Source of the DNA: Gluconobacter potus
GTDB taxonomy: Bacteria; Pseudomonadota; Alphaproteobacteria; Acetobacterales; Acetobacteraceae
Assembly: GCF_015244705.1 (NCBI RefSeq)
Contig: NZ_JABCQF010000002.1
Span: 434,001-498,000, forward strand
Length of the DNA: 64,000 nt
Direction of reading: 5' to 3'
Notes under the pieces: generated by a model
Seen by the model: only the letters and a program-made list of their open reading frames with translations
The model's database searches: none
What the model was told of the DNA's origin: nothing
Shown here: in pieces, positions 8,692 to 17,902 of the stretch
Numbering within the stretch: the stretch's first letter is position 1
Layout: every line of letters begins with the position of its first letter
Program-made: the position numbers and the translations under genes

Positions 8692-9627
8692 ATGGCGCGC
8701 GACAGTGACGTCCAGGGGGACTGCAGGCATGTCGAGGCTTTTCTAGAGATGCTGGCCGCCGAGCGCGGCGCGGCGCTGAAAACCCGTCAGGCCTACGCCT
8801 CGGACCTCGCCGACTTCGCAACGCACTGCGCGCCGCTCTCCCTTTCCGAAGCGCGGGGAGAGGAGGTCCAGTCCTATCTTGCTGAACTCTCCCGTGCGGG
8901 ACTGGCGGCGCGGACAGCGGCCCGGCGCCTGTCCTGCCTGCGCCAGTTCTATCGCTTCCTGATGCTCGAGTCGGTACGTGAGGACGATCCGACCGAGCGC
9001 CAGCAGGCCCCCCGAATAACGTCCTCTCTTCCCAGGCCGCTGGATGAAGACGAAATCCGTCTTCTGCTGGAAACCGGCACGCGCGGCCATGAAAACGAAC
9101 GCCGGGACATCGTCTCCCGCGCCGCACTCGAACTGCTCTACACGACCGGCCTGCGCATTTCCGAACTGCTGGCCCTGCCGGCAACCTGTGTGCATGTCCG
9201 AGGACCGATGCTGCTGGTGCGCGGGAAAGGCGGACGCGAACGACTGGTGCCTTTGTCCCAGAGTGCGCGGGAGGCGGCGGATCAACTCGTGCATTTCGAT
9301 CGTGATCTCGGCAGTCCTTGGCTTTTTCCCGGCCGCGATCCGCAGAAACATCTCACGCGGCAGGGATTCGACAAAATCCTGCTCGCCTGCGCCCTGAAAG
9401 CCGGGCTGGATCCGGACCGCGTCAGCCCCCACGTCCTGAGGCATTCGTTCGCCAGCCATCTTCTGGCGCACGGGGCCGATCTGAGGGCGCTCCAGATGCT
9501 TCTGGGTCATGCCGATATCGCCACCACGCAGATCTATACGCAGGTCATGTCCGAGCGCCTGCGACAGGCCGTGGCGGCGCATCATCCGCTGGCACGGAAA
9601 GCCGGGGCCCCGGTCGATGCGGACTGA
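8692..9627 (+). CDS. xerD: Tyrosine recombinase XerD
   Basis: A 311-residue site-specific recombinase, the expected size for XerC/XerD, which resolves chromosome dimers at dif near the division septum. The N-terminal SAM-like DNA-binding domain covers residues 10-95 (FLEMLAAERGAALKTRQAYASD). The catalytic domain has the full set: Arg in TTGLRISELL, Lys in VRGKGGRER, His and Arg in HVLRHSFASHLL, His in LLGHADI and the nucleophile Tyr in TTQIYTQV. There is no integrase-type neighbour or att repeat, so this is the housekeeping enzyme. Assignment to XerD rather than XerC is by overall similarity. Confidence 0.9.
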   Translation: MARDSDVQGDCRHVEAFLEMLAAERGAALKTRQAYASDLADFATHCAPLSLSEARGEEVQSYLAELSRAGLAARTAARRLSCLRQFYRFLMLESVREDDPTERQQAPRITSSLPRPLDEDEIRLLLETGTRGHENERRDIVSRAALELLYTTGLRISELLALPATCVHVRGPMLLVRGKGGRERLVPLSQSAREAADQLVHFDRDLGSPWLFPGRDPQKHLTRQGFDKILLACALKAGLDPDRVSPHVLRHSFASHLLAHGADLRALQMLLGHADIATTQIYTQVMSERLRQAVAAHHPLARKAGAPVDAD

Positions 9628-9690
9628 ACCGATCATTCCGCTTGTCGCAGGGACTGTTTCCGGACGCGTAGGCGTGCTATCGGGCTGGCC

Positions 9691-10665
9691 ATGCGCCAAT
9701 TCCTAGATTTCGAGAAGTCGGTCGCCGAACTCGAGACCAAGATCGACGAACTCCGCCAGATGGGCAGCCAGGGCAAGGACTCCGGCACCAGCGGCATCAA
9801 TATCGATGACGAGATTGCCCGTCTGTCCGAAAAGGCCGACAAGCAGCTCCGCTCGACCTATGCCAAGCTGACGCCGCTGCAGAAAGTGCAGGTGGCCCGT
9901 CACGCCCAGCGCCCGAAGGCTCTGGATTACTTGCATCAGCTGGTAACGGACTATACGCCGCTGGCCGGTGACCGCGCCTTTGGTGACGATGACGCCATGA
10001 TCGGCGGGCTGGCCCGTTTCCGTGGAGAACCGGTCATTGTCGTCGGGACCGAGCGTGGCCACGACACCGAAACGCGCCTGAAGCATAATTTTGGCATGGC
10101 CCGCCCCGAAGGTTACCGCAAGGCGCAGCGTCTGGTCGAAATGGCCGGTCGCTTTGGCCTGCCGATCCTGAGCTTTATCGACACTGCCGGTGCCTGGCCC
10201 GGAATCGACGCAGAAGCACGCGGACAGGCCCAGGCCATCGCAAAGTCGATTGATGTCTGCCTCAAGGCACCCGTGCCGCTGATCGTGACCGTGATTGGTG
10301 AGGGCGGCTCAGGTGGTGCCATTGCCATCGGTGCAGGCGACCGCATTCTGATGCTCGAGCACTCGATCTATTCCGTGATTTCGCCGGAAGCGGCAGCGTC
10401 CATCCTGTGGCGCGATCCGAAGCTGGCTCCGGCCGCGGCGGAAGCTCTCAAGCTCACCGCGCAGGATCTTCAGTCCCTCGGCGTGATCGACCGCATCATT
10501 CCGGAGCCCCTGGGCGGCGCCCAGCGCGCTCCGGAAGAAGCCGTCAAGGCGGTTGGGAATGCGATTGCCGAAGAGCTTGCATCCCTTCAGGGACTTACCG
10601 GCCCGGCACTGATCCAGAAGCGCCGGGACAAGTTCCTCTCCATGACCCGCGCCCCTCTGCACTGA
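9691..10665 (+). CDS. accA: Acetyl-CoA carboxylase carboxyltransferase subunit alpha
   Basis: The 324-residue subunit pairs with AccD to move the carboxyl group from biotin to acetyl-CoA, the first step of fatty acid synthesis. Diagnostic stretches are FLDFEKSVAELETKIDEL at the start, the GYRKAQRLVEMAGRFGLP region, DTAGAWPGIDAEARGQ, and GEGGSGGAIAIGAGD forming the oxyanion and CoA site. It follows xerD by 63 bases and is closed by a strong terminator. Length and motifs match the family throughout. Confidence 0.97.
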   Translation: MRQFLDFEKSVAELETKIDELRQMGSQGKDSGTSGINIDDEIARLSEKADKQLRSTYAKLTPLQKVQVARHAQRPKALDYLHQLVTDYTPLAGDRAFGDDDAMIGGLARFRGEPVIVVGTERGHDTETRLKHNFGMARPEGYRKAQRLVEMAGRFGLPILSFIDTAGAWPGIDAEARGQAQAIAKSIDVCLKAPVPLIVTVIGEGGSGGAIAIGAGDRILMLEHSIYSVISPEAAASILWRDPKLAPAAAEALKLTAQDLQSLGVIDRIIPEPLGGAQRAPEEAVKAVGNAIAEELASLQGLTGPALIQKRRDKFLSMTRAPLH

Positions 10666-10675
10666 GGGAGCCTTC

Positions 10676-10711
10676 AAAAGCCGCTGCTTCCCCGCAGCGG
10701 CTTTTGTTTTT
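10676..10711 (+). terminator. Intrinsic terminator after accA
   Basis: A perfect 12-bp stem (AAAAGCCGCTGC / GCAGCGGCTTTT) with a TTCCC loop is followed by GTTTTTTC. It starts 10 bases after the accA stop and abuts the stop of the convergent gene. Confidence 0.93.
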
Positions 10712-11482
10712 TCAGGCTGGCTGCTTGTGCGCCGCTTCTCCAGCCAGCGGCTCGCGTCCATGCGCCATGATCAGATCATGTAGCGCCAGCGCCGCTTTCC
10801 CGACCAGATCCCCGTCATAGCCCTTGGCGACCAGCGCCACACCGCTTGCGCCATCCGGCAGGTGGTAGGGATAGGACCCCAGATCGACCATCGGGAATGT
10901 TTTCTGTAGCGTCGCCAGATCGGCGGCGAAATCGCCTTCCTTCAGGCCTGCGGCATGCCAGCTTGCGGAAACGAGCGGCGCGCCCTTTTCCAGCTGCGGC
11001 ACCAGCCACGCGACCATCGAGGCAAAGATCGACGGTACACCGGCCATGACATGGACATTGCCGATGCTGAAGCCGGGCGCCACGGATACCGTGTTGAGGA
11101 TCGGCGTGGAGCCTTCCGGAAGATAGGCCATGCGCTGGCGGGCCGCGTTGAACCGGTCCGCTCCCAGAGCAGCCTCCAGCAGGCGGAAGCTTTCCTCATG
11201 CCGGACCAGCGGTGCTCCCATCGCGGTGGCGACGCATTCGGCCGTGATGTCGTCATGCGTCGGTCCGATGCCGCCGGACGTGAAAACGATGTCGAAGGCG
11301 GCACTGCAATCGCGGACGGTCTGGACGATCCGCTCTTCGATGTCAGGAATGACCCGGACTTCCATGAGCCGGATGCCCTGCGCATTGAGCGCCTGAGCCA
11401 GAACCCGCGTATTGGCGTCCTGTGTGCGTCCTGAGAGGATCTCGTTGCCGATGACGAGAAAACAGGCAGTTTTTTGAAGCAT
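10712..11482 (-). CDS. Molybdopterin-binding (MoCF_biosynth/CinA-type) domain protein
   Basis: About 256 residues. The N-terminal half is the MoaB/MogA/CinA-like domain: VIGNEILSGRTQDANTRVLAQAL, then TSGGIGPTHDDITAECVA, which forms the molybdopterin-type pocket. It lacks the amidohydrolase domain of full CinA, so it belongs to the short competence/damage-inducible-A-like group whose true substrate is unsettled (ADP-ribose or FAD pyrophosphatase activity is reported for relatives). A TTG at 11545 is in frame, but AGGAG eight bases before the ATG at 11482 makes that the better start. It converges on accA. Confidence 0.88.
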   Translation of the reverse strand: MLQKTACFLVIGNEILSGRTQDANTRVLAQALNAQGIRLMEVRVIPDIEERIVQTVRDCSAAFDIVFTSGGIGPTHDDITAECVATAMGAPLVRHEESFRLLEAALGADRFNAARQRMAYLPEGSTPILNTVSVAPGFSIGNVHVMAGVPSIFASMVAWLVPQLEKGAPLVSASWHAAGLKEGDFAADLATLQKTFPMVDLGSYPYHLPDGASGVALVAKGYDGDLVGKAALALHDLIMAHGREPLAGEAAHKQPA

Positions 11483-11581
11483 GTGTCCGCTCCTGATAGT
11501 CTTCGCCACAGAACGTAACGGCTCGCCTCGCGTTGTCGAGGACAAACCCGCTCCGAACTTTCGTTTTCATCAGGAGGAACC

Positions 11582-12475
11582 ATGACCAGCATCCTGCTTC
11601 ATCAGCCCGAATGCATTCTCGATCTGCGCGCGACGCTGGGGGAGGGGCCTGTCTGGATTGAAGGCGAAAAAAGCCTGTATTTCGTGGATATTCCCGAAGC
11701 GAAGATCCATCGCCTTACACCCACCAGCGGTGCCCATCAGACATGGTCCGCGCCGGACCGCGTGGCGTTTCTTCTTCCCGTCGCGGACGGGACATTCCTC
11801 GCCGGGATGCCGGACGGCCTGCGCCGCTTCGACCCGCGTAACGGCAGCTTCTCCGAGCATACGATCGTGGAAGCCGAAAAGCCCCGCAACCGGCTCAATG
11901 ACGGCTGTGTCGATCCGCAGGGGCGTGTCTGGTTTGGTACCATGGACGATGGCGAGGAGAACCCGTCCGGTTCGATCTATCGCGTCGTTCACGACGGCAA
12001 GGGTCTGAACATCACCCATCACGACGAAGGCTATACCGTTTCCAACGGTCCCGCCGTCTCTCCGTGCGGCAAGGTGCTGTATGTCTGCGACAGCCCGGAA
12101 CAGACCATCTACGCCTTCGATATCGAAGCAGATGGCAATCTCGCAAACGAGCGTGTCTTTGCCCGGCTGGAGCACGGCTATCCCGACGGAATCGTGACCG
12201 ACAGCGAAGGGACCATCTGGTGTGGAACCTGGGGTGGGGGCCGTGTGGCGCGTTTCAAATCCGATGGTACGGAACTGCCGCCGATTCCCATGCCCGTCAC
12301 GAATGTCACGAAAGTCGCTTTTGGTGGCGATGACCTGAAAACGGTTTTCGTGACGACCGCGCGCAAGGGACTGGACGCAGAGACGCTGGCGAAAGAGCCG
12401 CAGGCCGGCTCTCTGTTCGCCTTCCGCACAGATGTCGCGGGCGTTCCGCAGCAGGTGTTTCGCCTGAACGGCTGA
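11582..12475 (+). CDS. SMP-30/gluconolactonase-family sugar lactone hydrolase
   Basis: The 297-residue six-bladed propeller shows the family signature: GEGPVWIEGEKSLYFVDI (metal-binding Glu), PRNRLNDGCVDPQGRVWFGTMD (Asn and Asp sites) and YPDGIVTDSEGTIWCGTWGGGRVARF. Such enzymes open gluconolactone or related aldonolactones with a divalent metal. There is no signal peptide, so it acts in the cytoplasm. AGGAGGAACC directly precedes the ATG, a strong ribosome site. This fits an organism living on incomplete sugar oxidation; which lactone it prefers is not visible. Confidence 0.92.
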   Translation: MTSILLHQPECILDLRATLGEGPVWIEGEKSLYFVDIPEAKIHRLTPTSGAHQTWSAPDRVAFLLPVADGTFLAGMPDGLRRFDPRNGSFSEHTIVEAEKPRNRLNDGCVDPQGRVWFGTMDDGEENPSGSIYRVVHDGKGLNITHHDEGYTVSNGPAVSPCGKVLYVCDSPEQTIYAFDIEADGNLANERVFARLEHGYPDGIVTDSEGTIWCGTWGGGRVARFKSDGTELPPIPMPVTNVTKVAFGGDDLKTVFVTTARKGLDAETLAKEPQAGSLFAFRTDVAGVPQQVFRLNG

Positions 12476-12476
12476 C

Positions 12477-13484
12477 CTAGCCCAGAAGCTCCTGCAGAAG
12501 CGGGATCAGGGGAAGGTCAGGATCGGGCATGGCATAGCGGCTGAGATCGGCGGCCGCGACCCATTCCAGCGTCTGGCCTTCGCGCGGGGTGGGAACACCC
12601 CGCCAGCGCCGCACCACATAAAGCGGCATCAGCAGATGAAACGGCCCGGCGTTTTCGCTGACGAAGGTGAAGGGCGCTAGGCAGGCCCCCGTCAGATCCA
12701 GCCCCAACTCCTCGCGCATTTCCCGGATCAGCGCCTGTTCCGGCGTCTCATCCCGTTCGACCTTGCCGCCGGGGAACTCCCAAAGTCCCGCAAGACGTTT
12801 CCCTTCCGGACGCTTGGCAAGAAGGATCCGCCCCTGCGCGTCGAGCAGGGCAGCCGCTACGACCAGCAATGTCCGGGGTTTGGGCGGTTCGGCGACGACC
12901 GGAGTGACCTCAGCCGAGGGTGGAGCGGGGGCCTCGACTGGTTCCTGCGTCTTGGCGAGGAACGTTGCGCGCGGCAGTTCGAACAGATCGATTGGACAGT
13001 CCTGTCCGCGCGAGACGAAACGTCGGCTGGAGGTTCCCGTCTTCACAAAGCCGAGCTTTCCCAGAACCGCTGCTGACGCGACATTGTCCTGCGCGGCATC
13101 TGCCGTGATCTTTTCCAGTCGCAGAACCGTCAGCCCCCATTCAACGACGCGCTGACCCGCCTGCGTGGTCAGGCCCTGCCCCCATTCCGTGGGGGCTAGC
13201 CAGTATCCTAGCGAGCCGGAACGCCGGTCATCGGAGAGCACGAGCGCGATCGCCCCCAGAAGCGCTCCGTCACGGGTCATGGCAAAATGATGCGCGCTGC
13301 CCTGGGCGCTGTCGCGACGGGTGGAGTCGATCCATTGCTCCGCCAGTTCGCGGGGATAGGGGAAGGGCAGGCGACTGAGCATCCGGACGACGCTCCAGTC
13401 ATTGATGAGACGATGGATTGCCGGGGCGTCACCCGGATGCAGGGAGCGCAGAACGAGTCTCCCTGCCTTGAGTTCCGGTGTCAT
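12477..13484 (-). CDS. GNAT acetyltransferase fused to a MutT-type Nudix hydrolase
   Basis: A 335-residue two-domain protein. Residues about 5-175 are a RimJ/RimL-like GNAT domain ([52 protein letters not shown]). A Pro/Ala/Val linker (about 180-203) joins it to a Nudix domain whose box is complete (GGKVERDE, then REMREELG). The C-terminal half resembles MutT, which destroys 8-oxo-dGTP, so a role in nucleotide-pool cleaning is likely; the acetylated substrate is unknown. The open frame extends upstream, but that part is an antisense-like shadow of the Rieske gene. The ATG at 13484 comes one base after the Rieske stop, suggesting translational coupling. Confidence 0.88.
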   Translation of the reverse strand: MTPELKAGRLVLRSLHPGDAPAIHRLINDWSVVRMLSRLPFPYPRELAEQWIDSTRRDSAQGSAHHFAMTRDGALLGAIALVLSDDRRSGSLGYWLAPTEWGQGLTTQAGQRVVEWGLTVLRLEKITADAAQDNVASAAVLGKLGFVKTGTSSRRFVSRGQDCPIDLFELPRATFLAKTQEPVEAPAPPSAEVTPVVAEPPKPRTLLVVAAALLDAQGRILLAKRPEGKRLAGLWEFPGGKVERDETPEQALIREMREELGLDLTGACLAPFTFVSENAGPFHLLMPLYVVRRWRGVPTPREGQTLEWVAAADLSRYAMPDPDLPLIPLLQELLG

Positions 13485-13485
13485 G

Positions 13486-14658
13486 TCAGGACGAAGACAC
13501 CTGGTTGCCCGCCGGCTTGTCGGCCGGAACGCCACACCGGGCCAGAAGCCTGCGAAGCATGTTGATGACCGGGAAGACTTCCTGGTTGTGGTCGCCGCCC
13601 AGTTCGTTCCAGGCCGCCTGTTCCAGCTCCACGATGTCCCGGTCTTCCTTGAAGATCCGCTCCGTGAACGCGACGAGGAACGGCCAGGCGATGTCGAGAA
13701 CCAGCTTCGCCTTCGGGCGGCGGATCGACAGCAGCCCGAACACGCGGCAGGTTTTCTCTTCAGCGTCCTGCGGCACGTACACGATCCACAGATCCATGAC
13801 CGGCGGCTCGTCACCGGTTGCGATGCGCAGCGTCTGGTACGGATATTCCGTCCGGATCGTCATGACATCCTTGTGGGCGTATTTCTCGCTTGCGTCGCGA
13901 CGCTCACCGAAGATGAACGTCTCGCCCCAGGGCTGCTTGCCGCCGGTACGGGCGAAGCTGTAGCGCGCCTCGACCAGCGTCGGCTCGTCCCTGCCGCCGA
14001 GGAAACGCGGCTTCATCTGGCCCATCTGCTTCATGTGCATGAACTGATGGTTCATATCCATCAGGTTCTCATGCATGAAACTGTAATGGCAGGCGACCGT
14101 CTCACCGAAACGGCGGGTCTTGTATTCGGGGTTGCCCACCGAGCCCAGCTGCGGAAATGGTGTGCTCTCGGCTTTTGCCGGATCGCCCGGGAAAATGAAG
14201 ATCAGCCCGCCTTCCTCACGGCACGGATAAGTCCGAACACCATTGGGGAGCTTGCCCTTGCCCAGATATGGCACGTCGATGCAGCGGCCCGAACGGCCAT
14301 AGGCCCATCCGTGGTAGCAGCACTGGACCGCTTCACCACTCACCTTGCCAAGGCTGAGCGGAACCTGCCGATGAGCACAGCGGTCTTCCAGCGCAAACAC
14401 GCTGCCGTCCATGGGGCGTACGAGCGCGATCGGCTGCCCGGCATAGCGCGTGCCGATGGTCTTGCCGCGTTTGAGTTCGCGCGACCAGGCGACCGGATAC
14501 CAGTAGTCGGGATTGGACAGCACGCGCCGGAGATCCCCGGTCTTCCGGACCACATCTTCCACAGGAGAATATTCACCGATATCCGGGGCGATGACCCGAT
14601 CGGTGTCCGGAGATGTGCTTTCGACAGTAGCAGAAGAGGCAGAAATAGTCTGCGACAT
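13486..14658 (-). CDS. Rieske-type non-heme iron oxygenase, alpha subunit
   Basis: The 390-residue protein has a Rieske [2Fe-2S] domain with C94-x-H96 and C113-x2-H116 ([17 protein letters not shown]). The mononuclear iron site follows in [12 protein letters not shown] (D201, H204, H208). The layout is that of vanillate O-demethylase and related single-component-type oxygenases. Such enzymes need a reductase, and none is encoded nearby, so a partner must be elsewhere. The substrate is not evident. The His-x3-His spacing of the iron site is one shorter than in VanA. It is followed at once by the GNAT-Nudix gene. The 254-base gap upstream (14659-14912) holds no gene I can see. Confidence 0.88.
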   Translation of the reverse strand: MSQTISASSATVESTSPDTDRVIAPDIGEYSPVEDVVRKTGDLRRVLSNPDYWYPVAWSRELKRGKTIGTRYAGQPIALVRPMDGSVFALEDRCAHRQVPLSLGKVSGEAVQCCYHGWAYGRSGRCIDVPYLGKGKLPNGVRTYPCREEGGLIFIFPGDPAKAESTPFPQLGSVGNPEYKTRRFGETVACHYSFMHENLMDMNHQFMHMKQMGQMKPRFLGGRDEPTLVEARYSFARTGGKQPWGETFIFGERRDASEKYAHKDVMTIRTEYPYQTLRIATGDEPPVMDLWIVYVPQDAEEKTCRVFGLLSIRRPKAKLVLDIAWPFLVAFTERIFKEDRDIVELEQAAWNELGGDHNQEVFPVINMLRRLLARCGVPADKPAGNQVSSS

Positions 14659-14912
14659 GAGTATCCTGATCCGTGATGAAACCGCGACGTCGTCTTGTTG
14701 GGCATCAGCCTAACAGGCAAAGCCCCACCACAGGAAGAGATCATTCTTCACGGCCGCAGCGCGTCTTTCCCGCAACATGCGGCACAAAAACCATTTTTTT
14801 CGTGTCATTGAAACATCATCTGGCAATGCTGGCGCTTTTCGGGCGATGCAGGCACGTTTAGGAGACCGCTTCCCAAAGTTCATAAATCCCAGATTCCGGA
14901 GTTTCGGCCACG

Positions 14913-17351
14913 GTGCGAACCAGATCCCTGCTTCTTTCCTCCATCGCACTGTTTGCAGTCCGTCAGTCAGCACTGGCCGCAGGTCACCAGCCTCTTCCGG
15001 CAGCCGACGATGCGGCGGCGGTCACGGCCCATGCCCGCACCCATGCGGCATCGCGCCATGCTGGAAACGCCGCTCCGGTCGCGGGAGCCAAAAACACGCC
15101 GCCCCGGCATACGTCTGCACGCCATAAGGTCGAGACGCTGGAATCCCGTGCAACGGAAAGTGTCGCTGTTACCGGCCGTCAGCTGACCGGGCGCGATGCC
15201 GAGCAGGCCGTCTCCAAGGCCATCATGCGCCAGTATGTTCCGGGAACCAGCGCCTACAAGATGCTGGATCGCACGCCGGGCGTGAGCTTCTCGTCCACCG
15301 ATCCGTTCGGAATCGACAGCTTCGGCGCCAATCTCTACGTCCGCGGCTTCTTCATGAACCAGATGGGCGTCACGGTGGATGGCGTTCCCCTGAACGATCA
15401 GACGTACCAGTCCGTCAGTGGCATGAGCCTCGCCTCCGCCATCATCCCCGACGACATCCAGTCCATGCGCATGTCGCAGGGTGCAGGTTCGGTCGAATTG
15501 CCCTCGACCAACACGCTGGGCGGCACGATCCAGATCGGTTCCTCGGACCCCGAGGACAAGCGTGGCGGCAAGGTCAGCCAGTCTTTCGGCAGCTACGGGT
15601 CGTATCGCACCTATGTCCGTCTGGACTCCGGCAAGCTGAACCCGACCGGCACGAAGTTCTACACCTCCTATGCCCGCACCGATGAAGGCATGTGGATGGG
15701 GAGCGGCGACCAGTTCATGCAGCAGGTCGATGCCAAGCTCGTCCAGCCGATCAATGAACGCAGCCGCATGTCGGCTTTCTTCAACTGGTCCAGTCTGGCG
15801 CAGTGGAACTATCCGGATACGTCCATCGGCATCCTGAAGAGCCTCGGTTGGCGCACACCACATCTCTATCCGAATTATGGTCTGGCTTACGGGATTGCCA
15901 ACGGGACGAGTCCGCTGCCGGCCGGTTACGGGAATGTACCGGGTATCGATGGCTCAAACATCGCCATGTATGACGGTGGCCAGGCTGAAACCAACTATAT
16001 GGGTGGCCTGCATTTTGACCTCGCCCTGACCGATCACCTGACCTGGAACACCACGATCTACGGTCACAGTCAGACCGGCTATTACAGCTATACGGACTCG
16101 GACGATCCCTCGCCGAATGGGGCGCCATTCTCCGAAGAGGTCTGGCAGAACCGTCAGGAGCGTTACGGTCTCGACACCAGCCTGCGTTACAAGTGGGGCC
16201 GTCATACTTTCGAGGGGGGCGTGTGGTACGAGAACAACAACCAGCAGGCAGGCCTGTTCAATTATCAGGAACCGCTTCTGGGGCAGGGTGCGCCGCTCAA
16301 GGCCGTGGGTCCTTATGACGTTTACGGCCCGGCCTTCCTCGAAGGCTACAACTTCCAGTGGACCACGAACGTCATGCAGTTCCATCTGCAGGACAGCATC
16401 CAGCTCGCTCAGGGTCTGACGCTGCATGCCGGCTTCAAGTCCATGACGGCCACCACGTCCGGCGGTGCGCAGTACAACAATGCTGACTGGACGGGGGCCG
16501 ATGCTCTGCCGAATGGTTCTCTGACCGCCTCACAGGCCTTCCTGCCGCACGTCAATCTGGACTGGCACATCAACCGCCACCACGAGATCTATGTGGACGT
16601 GGCGGAGAATATGCGCGCCTACGAGGTCTCGGCCTATGGCGTGGCGAACTCGGTCTATTCCGTGCAGGATCAGGCCACGTTTCAGGCCCAGAAGAAGTCC
16701 CTCGAACCGTCCAAGGCGTGGGTCTATCTCGGCGGCTACCGCTATACGTCGAAGTACCTTCAGGCGAACGCCACCGTCTATCATGCCAGCCTGATCCACC
16801 CGATCCTGGCGGCCGCGGTTGGCTCCCTGACCAATCCGGTCTCGCAGGTCATCGATTTCGGCCACATTTCCATGACGGGTGCGAATGGTGACATCACCCT
16901 CACCCCGATCGACGGCCTTAGTATCAGCAACAATCTGAGCTACAACAAGGGCACTTACGACCGAAATGTCGACACGGTTGGCGGCTATTACGCCCTGGCT
17001 GGCAAGAACATCGTCAATTACCCGGCCTGGATGTACAAGGCAGCGATTGCCTATAGCTGGAAAGGCATGACCGCGCATTTCGATGCGAATTACTACAGCC
17101 GCCGGTATTACAGCTTCATGAACGACACTTCGATCGGTGGATACTGGTTGGCCAATGCGGGTGCACAGTACCGTTTCGGCAAGCTGAGCGTTCTCAAGGA
17201 CGTCACGGCAAGCTTTAACGTCTATAACCTGTTCAACACCAAATACATTTCCATGATGGGCGAGAACGACAACCCTGCCGTCGGCGACTACCAGTCGATG
17301 GAGCGCGGCGCCGTTCGGGAGTTTTTCGGAACCATCAGCGCGTCATTCTGA
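14913..17351 (+). CDS. TonB-dependent outer membrane receptor
   Basis: The 812-residue precursor starts with GTG (CGGAG about 14 bases upstream) and a signal peptide ending in SALA. A low-complexity His/Ala stretch follows (residues 25-70). The plug domain covers about 85-220: MLDRTPGVSFSSTDPFG, LYVRGFFMNQMGVTVDGVPLND, and TNTLGGTIQI. The rest is a 22-strand-type barrel rich in aromatic alternating strands and ends in phenylalanine (GTISASF). Its ligand is unknown; no siderophore genes, FecR/sigma pair or transporter lie nearby. A hairpin lies just after the stop. The closing Phe is the usual outer-membrane insertion signal. Confidence 0.9.
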   Translation: MRTRSLLLSSIALFAVRQSALAAGHQPLPAADDAAAVTAHARTHAASRHAGNAAPVAGAKNTPPRHTSARHKVETLESRATESVAVTGRQLTGRDAEQAVSKAIMRQYVPGTSAYKMLDRTPGVSFSSTDPFGIDSFGANLYVRGFFMNQMGVTVDGVPLNDQTYQSVSGMSLASAIIPDDIQSMRMSQGAGSVELPSTNTLGGTIQIGSSDPEDKRGGKVSQSFGSYGSYRTYVRLDSGKLNPTGTKFYTSYARTDEGMWMGSGDQFMQQVDAKLVQPINERSRMSAFFNWSSLAQWNYPDTSIGILKSLGWRTPHLYPNYGLAYGIANGTSPLPAGYGNVPGIDGSNIAMYDGGQAETNYMGGLHFDLALTDHLTWNTTIYGHSQTGYYSYTDSDDPSPNGAPFSEEVWQNRQERYGLDTSLRYKWGRHTFEGGVWYENNNQQAGLFNYQEPLLGQGAPLKAVGPYDVYGPAFLEGYNFQWTTNVMQFHLQDSIQLAQGLTLHAGFKSMTATTSGGAQYNNADWTGADALPNGSLTASQAFLPHVNLDWHINRHHEIYVDVAENMRAYEVSAYGVANSVYSVQDQATFQAQKKSLEPSKAWVYLGGYRYTSKYLQANATVYHASLIHPILAAAVGSLTNPVSQVIDFGHISMTGANGDITLTPIDGLSISNNLSYNKGTYDRNVDTVGGYYALAGKNIVNYPAWMYKAAIAYSWKGMTAHFDANYYSRRYYSFMNDTSIGGYWLANAGAQYRFGKLSVLKDVTASFNVYNLFNTKYISMMGENDNPAVGDYQSMERGAVREFFGTISASF

Positions 17352-17361
17352 CTGGCGGAAG

Positions 17362-17387
17362 AGGCAGGCGACTTCGAGCGCCTGCCT
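17362..17387. terminator. Hairpin between convergent genes, possible terminator
   Basis: A perfect 9-bp stem AGGCAGGCG/CGCCTGCCT with an 8-base loop lies 10 bases after the receptor stop and just before the convergent gene's stop. There is no T-run, so termination would be weak or Rho-assisted. Confidence 0.4.
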
Positions 17388-17393
17388 TCATGG

Positions 17394-17849
17394 TCAGGAG
17401 AAAACGGGCAAAACGGCCGGGTCAGGGTCGTCGGCGTTTCGTCCCGTCAGACATGCGCGGGCCTTACTCACAACACGTCTGCTCCGGCTCACAGTGCGTC
17501 GGAACAACTGCCACAGAACGAGGATATTTTTTCCTGCTCCCGTCAGCAGCATCGCGAACGCAAGGCTGGACGCCGCTTCGACGAAGGACATAACTTCAAA
17601 ACTGGTAGCGAAACCAAGAACATCCGGAGCCATCTGTAGGCTTGCGGCAAAACCATCATGGCCCAGTAGCCACGTGGCACAGCCCACAAGCAGAAGAGTT
17701 CCCAGCGCAAGAATGCCTGCAGTGTAGGGAAACTCTCTCACCCATCTGACGGGACGTGTCACAAGCCGATCACGACAGATTTTGCCGATAGATGTATCTG
17801 GAGCCGCATAAGCCAGAAAAAATGCGGCGATTATCATCAGGATGATCAT
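17394..17849 (-). CDS. Small integral membrane protein, unknown
   Basis: No family recognised. The 151-residue frame begins with a hydrophobic helix (MIILMIIAAFFLAYAAP). It has a second around residues 43-63 (TAGILALGTLLLVGCATWLLG) and a weaker third near 85-105 (SFVEAASSLAFAMLLTGAG), then a basic cytoplasmic tail (RRTVSRSRRVVSKAR). Hydrophobic pattern and positive-inside charges look like a real inner-membrane protein. It lies 53 bases downstream of the DUF815 ATPase on the same strand and may share its transcript. Confidence 0.55.
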   Translation of the reverse strand: MIILMIIAAFFLAYAAPDTSIGKICRDRLVTRPVRWVREFPYTAGILALGTLLLVGCATWLLGHDGFAASLQMAPDVLGFATSFEVMSFVEAASSLAFAMLLTGAGKNILVLWQLFRRTVSRSRRVVSKARACLTGRNADDPDPAVLPVFS

Positions 17850-17902
17850 ATTGCTACTCTCGTGCGTTCAACGTCTTGTGCGAGCACAAACAGCCCTGAA
17901 AT

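Noticed and set aside
8692-9627. Tyrosine recombinase as a sign of an integrated element
   Set aside because: Length and motifs are those of housekeeping XerD, with no att repeats, tRNA or cargo genes nearby.
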